Below, one piece after another: positions 5,187 to 8,372 of a stretch of 8,372 nt of DNA. Location: the NCBI GenBank assembly GCA_030628225.1, contig DAOVRJ010000103.1:1-8372 (forward strand), in the 5' to 3' direction. Under the pieces are notes generated by a model. That model did no database searches. It had not been told where the DNA came from and saw nothing but the letters and a program-made list of their open reading frames with translations. The stretch is from Candidatus Zixiibacteriota bacterium (GTDB lineage Bacteria > SM23-81). Positions within the stretch are counted from its first letter, which is position 1; the number at the start of each line of letters is the position of its first letter. Position numbers and translations under genes: made by a program.

Positions 5187-6443
5187 ATGTCTGCAGATGC
5201 GATATCTCCGTTTGATTCCATCGAAGAAGCAGTGGAGGAAATTCGCCAGGGCAAGATGGTTATCGTGGTGGATGATGAGAATCGTGAAAACGAGGGTGAT
5301 TTCATCATGGCCGCGGAGAAGGTCAGTGCCCAGGCGGTCAATTTTATGGCCAAACATGGCCGTGGTCTCATCTGCATGCCCATGACGGGCGAGCGGCTTG
5401 ATGAGCTCGGCCTGTCTCTCATGGTTGCCGAAAACACCGCCAAGATGGGCACTCCTTTTACCATCTCCGTTGATGCTGTTCGCGATACCACCACGGGGAT
5501 CTCAGCCCATGACCGGGCTGTGACGGTCATGGCTCTTATCGATCCGGCTTCGCGGACAGAGGATCTGGCCAAACCGGGCCACATATTCCCCTTGAGGGCC
5601 ATGGAGGGTGGCGTTCTGCGCCGGGCCGGCCATACTGAGGCCGCTGTGGACCTGGCCGTGTTGGCCGGGCTGTTTCCCGCTGGTCTGCTCTGCGAGATTA
5701 TGGCTGACGATGGATCCATGGCGCGGGGCCCGGGACTGGAGAAGTTAAAATCCAAATTCGGCCTGAAGCTCATCACCACCAAAGATCTCATCAACTATCG
5801 CCGTCAGACGGAAAAGCTGGTTCGGTGTCTGGTGACCACCAAGCTGCCCAGCAAGTTTGGCTCCTTCACCCTCCATCTCTATGAGGATGTTCTCACCGGT
5901 GATCACCACGTGGCTCTGGTGAAGGGGGATGTGCGGGGTGCCCAGAACGTGTTGGTGCGAGTTCATTCTCAGTGTCTCACCGGAGATCTTTTTGGCTCCC
6001 TGCGCTGTGACTGCGGTGAGCAGATGGAGGAAGCCCTGCGGCGGATCGAGAGCGAGGGCAGAGGTGTTTTCCTGTATATGCGACAGGAGGGCAGGGGTAT
6101 TGGCCTGGCCAACAAGTTGCGAGCCTATGAACTCCAGGATCAGGGGCGGGATACCGTGGAGGCCAACGAGGAGCTGGGTTTCGCGCCGGACCTGCGAGAT
6201 TACGGAATCGGCGCGCAGATCCTGGTGGATCTGGGTCTTTCCAGCATTCGGATCATGACCAATAATCCCCGCAAGATCACAGGGTTAGAGGGATATCAAC
6301 TAAAGGTGGTGGAGCGTGTGCCTCTACAGATTGTTCCCCGGAAAGAAAATGTCCGTTATCTGAGGACCAAAAGGGATAAGTTGGGACATCTGCTGAATCT
6401 GTCGGAGGAAGAGCTTCCGGAATCAAAAAGGGGGGAAGGATGA
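5187..6443 (+). CDS. ribBA: Bifunctional 3,4-dihydroxy-2-butanone 4-phosphate synthase / GTP cyclohydrolase II
   Basis: This 418-residue fusion supplies both starting branches of riboflavin synthesis. The N-terminal RibB domain (about 5-205) converts ribulose 5-phosphate to the four-carbon unit and shows [11 protein letters not shown] (29-39), [23 protein letters not shown] (129-138) and [14 protein letters not shown] (148-161). The C-terminal RibA domain (about 208-400) opens GTP with loss of formate and pyrophosphate. It shows the zinc site C263/C274/C276 within [31 protein letters not shown] (299-314), [23 protein letters not shown] (335-346) and [10 protein letters not shown]. Both active sites look complete, so unlike some RibBA proteins neither half seems degenerate. 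The last codons overlap the ribH start in an ATGA arrangement, and the gene begins 24 nt after riboflavin synthase, both consistent with one co-translated operon. Confidence 0.97.
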   Translation: MSADAISPFDSIEEAVEEIRQGKMVIVVDDENRENEGDFIMAAEKVSAQAVNFMAKHGRGLICMPMTGERLDELGLSLMVAENTAKMGTPFTISVDAVRDTTTGISAHDRAVTVMALIDPASRTEDLAKPGHIFPLRAMEGGVLRRAGHTEAAVDLAVLAGLFPAGLLCEIMADDGSMARGPGLEKLKSKFGLKLITTKDLINYRRQTEKLVRCLVTTKLPSKFGSFTLHLYEDVLTGDHHVALVKGDVRGAQNVLVRVHSQCLTGDLFGSLRCDCGEQMEEALRRIESEGRGVFLYMRQEGRGIGLANKLRAYELQDQGRDTVEANEELGFAPDLRDYGIGAQILVDLGLSSIRIMTNNPRKITGLEGYQLKVVERVPLQIVPRKENVRYLRTKRDKLGHLLNLSEEELPESKRGEG

Positions 6444-6919
6444 AAGTTCACAAGGGATATTTGGATGCCTCGGGCAGGAAGTTCACTATCGTGGTCAGCC
6501 GGTTCAACGAGTTTATCACCCAGAAACTTCTGGAAGGGGCTCTGGATTGTCTGCGCCGTCACGGGGCCGGGGAGGAAGACCTGGAGGTGGTCTGGGTGCC
6601 GGGTGCCTTTGAGATTCCATATGTGGCTAAAAAGATCGCCGAGGGCGGGAACTGCGATGGGATCATCTGTCTGGGGGCGGTTATCAGGGGGGCTACGCCC
6701 CATTTCGATTATGTGGCCGGTGAGGTATCCAAGGGGGTGGCTCGGATCGCTCTGGAGACGGGTGTGCCCACGGTGTACGGGGTGATCACCGCGGACAGCA
6801 TCGAGCAGGCTGTGGAGCGAGCGGGAACCAAGGCTGGCAACCGGGGTTTCGACGCGGCCCTGGCTACCATCGAGCTAGTGGATTTGTACCGCAAATTGCC
6901 GAAGACAAAGATGTCCTGA
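6440..6919 (+). CDS. ribH: 6,7-dimethyl-8-ribityllumazine synthase
   Basis: Lumazine synthase condenses the four-carbon unit from the RibB domain of RibBA with the pyrimidine from the RibD branch, after dephosphorylation, to give the substrate of riboflavin synthase. The family forms pentamers or 60-subunit shells. The 159-residue length is typical. Visible motifs are [17 protein letters not shown] (18-34), [13 protein letters not shown] (53-65), the active-site segment [21 protein letters not shown] (79-99) with His88, [16 protein letters not shown] (114-129) with the phosphate-binding Arg127, and GNRGFDAA (133-140). GGAAGG immediately precedes the ATG region, and the start codon overlaps the ribBA stop. 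The gene is also named ribE in E. coli, a naming conflict with the riboflavin synthase entry here. Confidence 0.97.
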   Translation: MKVHKGYLDASGRKFTIVVSRFNEFITQKLLEGALDCLRRHGAGEEDLEVVWVPGAFEIPYVAKKIAEGGNCDGIICLGAVIRGATPHFDYVAGEVSKGVARIALETGVPTVYGVITADSIEQAVERAGTKAGNRGFDAALATIELVDLYRKLPKTKMS

Positions 6920-6933
6920 GAGGACGTCCAAAG

Positions 6934-7341
6934 ATGGGGAAAAGGCGCAAGGCCCGTGAGCTGGTCCTGCAGATTCTCTATGCCCTGGAGATCTCCGGGG
7001 AAGAGATAGAGGTGGTTCTGGCGGACGTTTTGGACCGCCAAAAACCGCCTCCCGATGTCGCCGAATTTGCCTCCTTGCTGGCCACCAGGACTGTGGAACA
7101 TCTCCGGGAGATAGACGAGATCATTTCCCAGAAGGTAAAACGCTGGGAGCTATCCAGAATTGCTGTGGTGGACAGAAATCTTTTACGATTGGCCATCTGC
7201 GAGCTGTTCCATTTTCCGGATATACCCCAGAAAGTGTCTATCAACGAAGCCATCGAGCTGGCTAAGACCTATAGCACAAAGGAGTCTGGGCGATTTATCA
7301 ACGGCATTCTGGACTCCGTTGCCGGGCTGCACGGAAAATAG
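6934..7341 (+). CDS. nusB: Transcription antitermination factor NusB
   Basis: NusB, with NusE (ribosomal protein S10), binds boxA RNA and supports processive antitermination, notably on rRNA operons. The 135-residue all-helical protein has the family N-terminus RRKARELVLQILYALEISG (4-22), the middle segment VDRNLLRLAICELFHFPDIP, and the C-terminal signature KVSINEAIELAKTYSTKESGRFINGILDSV, which is very well conserved. AGAGGA lies roughly 9 nt before the ATG, and the gap from ribH is 14 nt. The ribH-nusB order is widespread in bacteria. Here it places a general transcription factor behind an FMN-responsive terminator, unless an internal promoter exists; I see none in the short gap. Confidence 0.97.
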   Translation: MGKRRKARELVLQILYALEISGEEIEVVLADVLDRQKPPPDVAEFASLLATRTVEHLREIDEIISQKVKRWELSRIAVVDRNLLRLAICELFHFPDIPQKVSINEAIELAKTYSTKESGRFINGILDSVAGLHGK

Positions 7342-7400
7342 AGGCCGATGCTAATTTGTGTGGGAAGAAGTGCTCGTCCAGCGTTTTTCCCCTCCCGGCA

Positions 7401-7408
7401 AGAGGAGG
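7401..7408 (+). promoter_or_regulatory. Ribosome binding site of the metallophosphoesterase gene
   Basis: AGAGGAGG ends 4 nt before the ATG at 7413. It selects that start over an upstream in-frame TTG at 7356, whose extra residues are not family-like. Confidence 0.75.
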
Positions 7409-7412
7409 CTTA

Positions 7413-8135
7413 ATGCTCTACGGGATTATCTCCGATATTCACAGCAACCTGGAGGCGCTGGAAGCCGTTCTCCGCGACGCTGAGCAGCAACACATCGACT
7501 CTTTTATCTGCCTTGGTGATATCGTGGGCTATGGCGCCAGCCCCAACGAGTGTGTCCAGCAGATCCGGGAGCTAACCGGACACGTTGTTGTGGGCAATCA
7601 CGATTACGCAGCCGTTGGGTTGACGGATATCTCCTGTTTTAACCTGTATGCCAAACGGGCCGTGATGTGGACGGCCAAAGTTATTTCTGCGGAGCATTCT
7701 GACTATCTTTCTAAGCTGCCTCTCACCGCACAGGTGGATGATCTTTTCCTAGTTCACGCCACTCCCTCCGATCCGCCCGCCTGGAATTATCTTTGTTCCC
7801 CTCAGTTGGCACTGATTGAGTTCGATCTTTTCCAGGGTCGCTGTTGTTTTATCGGCCATTCCCATAAGCCGGTCATATTTTCCCAGAGGGATGGTGATCT
7901 TCCCTGGAAGAATGAGGTGCTGATGTGTTCCCCCGATGAGAGATACATCGTCAACGTGGGTAGCGTAGGGCAGCCGCGAGATGGTGACCCGCGCGCCTGT
8001 TACGCCATTTTCGACGATCAGGCGGGAAAGCTTTTCCTGCGCCGTGTGACCTATGACGTGCAGGCTGCCCAGCGCAAAATTCTCCAGGCCGGGTTGCCGC
8101 CAGTTTTAGCTATCCGGCTGGCTCACGGGGAATGA
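7413..8135 (+). CDS. Calcineurin-like metallophosphoesterase (YfcE/MJ0936-like)
   Basis: This 240-residue protein has all signature motifs of the bacterial/archaeal phosphodiesterase branch of the calcineurin-like fold. These are SDIHSN with D8 and H10, LGDIVGYG with D36, VGNHD with N62, LVHATP with H115, and IGHSHKPV with H149 and H151, followed by the typical VNVGSVGQPRDGDPRACYAIFD segment (180-201). These residues would hold two metal ions and hydrolyse phosphomono- or diesters. The substrate cannot be told from sequence. No signal peptide is present, so it is expected in the cytoplasm. It lies 71 nt after nusB with no obvious terminator between, so it is probably the last gene of the riboflavin-nusB transcript. 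A phosphatase for the riboflavin pathway intermediate is conceivable from context, but the phosphatases known for that step are mostly of the HAD superfamily, so I do not favour it. Confidence 0.93.
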   Translation: MLYGIISDIHSNLEALEAVLRDAEQQHIDSFICLGDIVGYGASPNECVQQIRELTGHVVVGNHDYAAVGLTDISCFNLYAKRAVMWTAKVISAEHSDYLSKLPLTAQVDDLFLVHATPSDPPAWNYLCSPQLALIEFDLFQGRCCFIGHSHKPVIFSQRDGDLPWKNEVLMCSPDERYIVNVGSVGQPRDGDPRACYAIFDDQAGKLFLRRVTYDVQAAQRKILQAGLPPVLAIRLAHGE

Positions 8136-8251
8136 GCAGGACAGAAGAAGGGCAGCCAGTCTGGCGGGGCAGAGCACAATTTTTATATAGCAATACGTCT
8201 CAGAAGGTTCTTTAACGATATTTCCCCGGGTGAGGTGCTGAGGAATTCGAG
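8136..8251 (+). other. Spacer between metallophosphoesterase and DUF2723 genes
   Basis: This 116-nt gap contains no convincing terminator; the only hairpin-like string (GCCAGTCTGGC) has too small a loop and no U-tract. An AT-rich patch with TATATA (8184-8189) could be a -10 box, but I find no acceptable -35 partner at 16-18 nt. A change of transcription unit here is likely but unproven. Confidence 0.35.
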
Positions 8252-8372
8252 ATGAAAAGGTGGGATTTAAACCGGGTTTTGGCTTTGTTTGTGTTTGTGG
8301 TGGTGTTGGTGGTGTATGTGCGGACGATGGCGGCGTCGACCTCGTTTTGGGATTGTGGGGAGTTTATAGCGG
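8252..8372 (+). CDS. DUF2723-like multi-pass membrane protein, N-terminal fragment
   Basis: Forty codons are visible before the right edge cuts the gene. The ATG is preceded by AGGA (8241-8244 region) with about 7 nt spacing. A short basic N-terminus (MKRWDLNR) leads into a strongly hydrophobic segment (about 9-23, LALFVFVVVLVVYV), consistent with a first transmembrane helix. The following stretch STSFWDCGEFIA (29-40) is the hallmark start of DUF2723 proteins, large membrane proteins related to the GT-C/protein O-mannosyltransferase fold, where this acidic motif lies in the first external loop. They are thought to be glycosyltransferase-like, but specific functions are mostly unknown. The coding strand here is very rich in G and T because Val codons are almost all GTG. 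Confidence 0.82.
   Translation, partial: MKRWDLNRVLALFVFVVVLVVYVRTMAASTSFWDCGEFIA

Noticed and set aside
7364-7393. Possible hairpin GGGAA...TTCCC between nusB and the metallophosphoesterase
   Set aside because: The stem is short, the loop long and there is no proper U-tract after it, so it is not a convincing terminator.
7356-7412. Upstream TTG start for the metallophosphoesterase
   Set aside because: The extra residues are not conserved-looking, and AGAGGAGG is correctly spaced for ATG 7413.
8161-8189. Promoter for the DUF2723 gene using TATATA at 8184
   Set aside because: The hexamer 17 nt upstream (CTGGCG) is a poor -35 box, so I record only a weak possible -10 patch.

Overview
This is a moderately GC-rich bacterial chromosomal window made of two divergent gene clusters that share one intergenic control region (about 2987-3433). 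Every coding frame I call is intact. I see no mobile elements, CRISPR arrays, tRNAs or rRNAs. The lineage cannot be fixed from the sequence. The partial DUF2723-type membrane protein at the right edge (motif STSFWDCGEFIA) is, to my knowledge, most typical of Bacteroidetes/FCB-like and related candidate phyla, so an uncultured member of such a group is a reasonable but weak guess.

Left half, minus strand (1-2986): a compact four-gene unit led by a near-consensus promoter (TTGACT-17-TAATTT). In transcription order it encodes a small DUF3467 protein; a ParA-type ATPase with an intact deviant Walker A motif fused to a C-terminal CBM48/AMPK-type glycogen-binding domain; a MinD/FlhG-like paralogue whose P-loop has lost its glycines and signature lysine; and the N-terminal 193 residues of a protein with a possible, degenerate PD-(D/E)XK-like core that runs off the left edge. 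The last three genes are 1 nt apart or overlap by 4 nt, which suggests translational coupling. I do not know a described system with this composition. It is the most interesting part of the window.

Middle (3201-3430): a sigma70-type promoter (TTGACA-17-TATATT) that starts transcription almost exactly at the 5' end of an FMN riboswitch. The aptamer is followed by an intrinsic terminator with a perfect 10-bp stem. The 5' strand of aptamer helix P1 and its flank (CCTTCGGGG, 3237-3245) is an exact copy of the terminator's 3' arm, so it can pair with the 5' arm as a 9-bp antiterminator. The transcriptional on/off mechanism can be read directly from the sequence.

Right half, plus strand (3434-8135): ribD, ribE (riboflavin synthase), ribBA, ribH, nusB and a metallophosphoesterase, with short gaps or overlaps up to nusB. 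The four rib genes together supply the dedicated riboflavin enzymes from GTP and ribulose 5-phosphate to riboflavin, except the phosphatase that acts on the pyrimidine intermediate. FMN feedback through the riboswitch would shut the whole unit down. After a 116-nt spacer the window ends in the first 40 codons of the DUF2723-like membrane protein, which probably begins a separate transcription unit.
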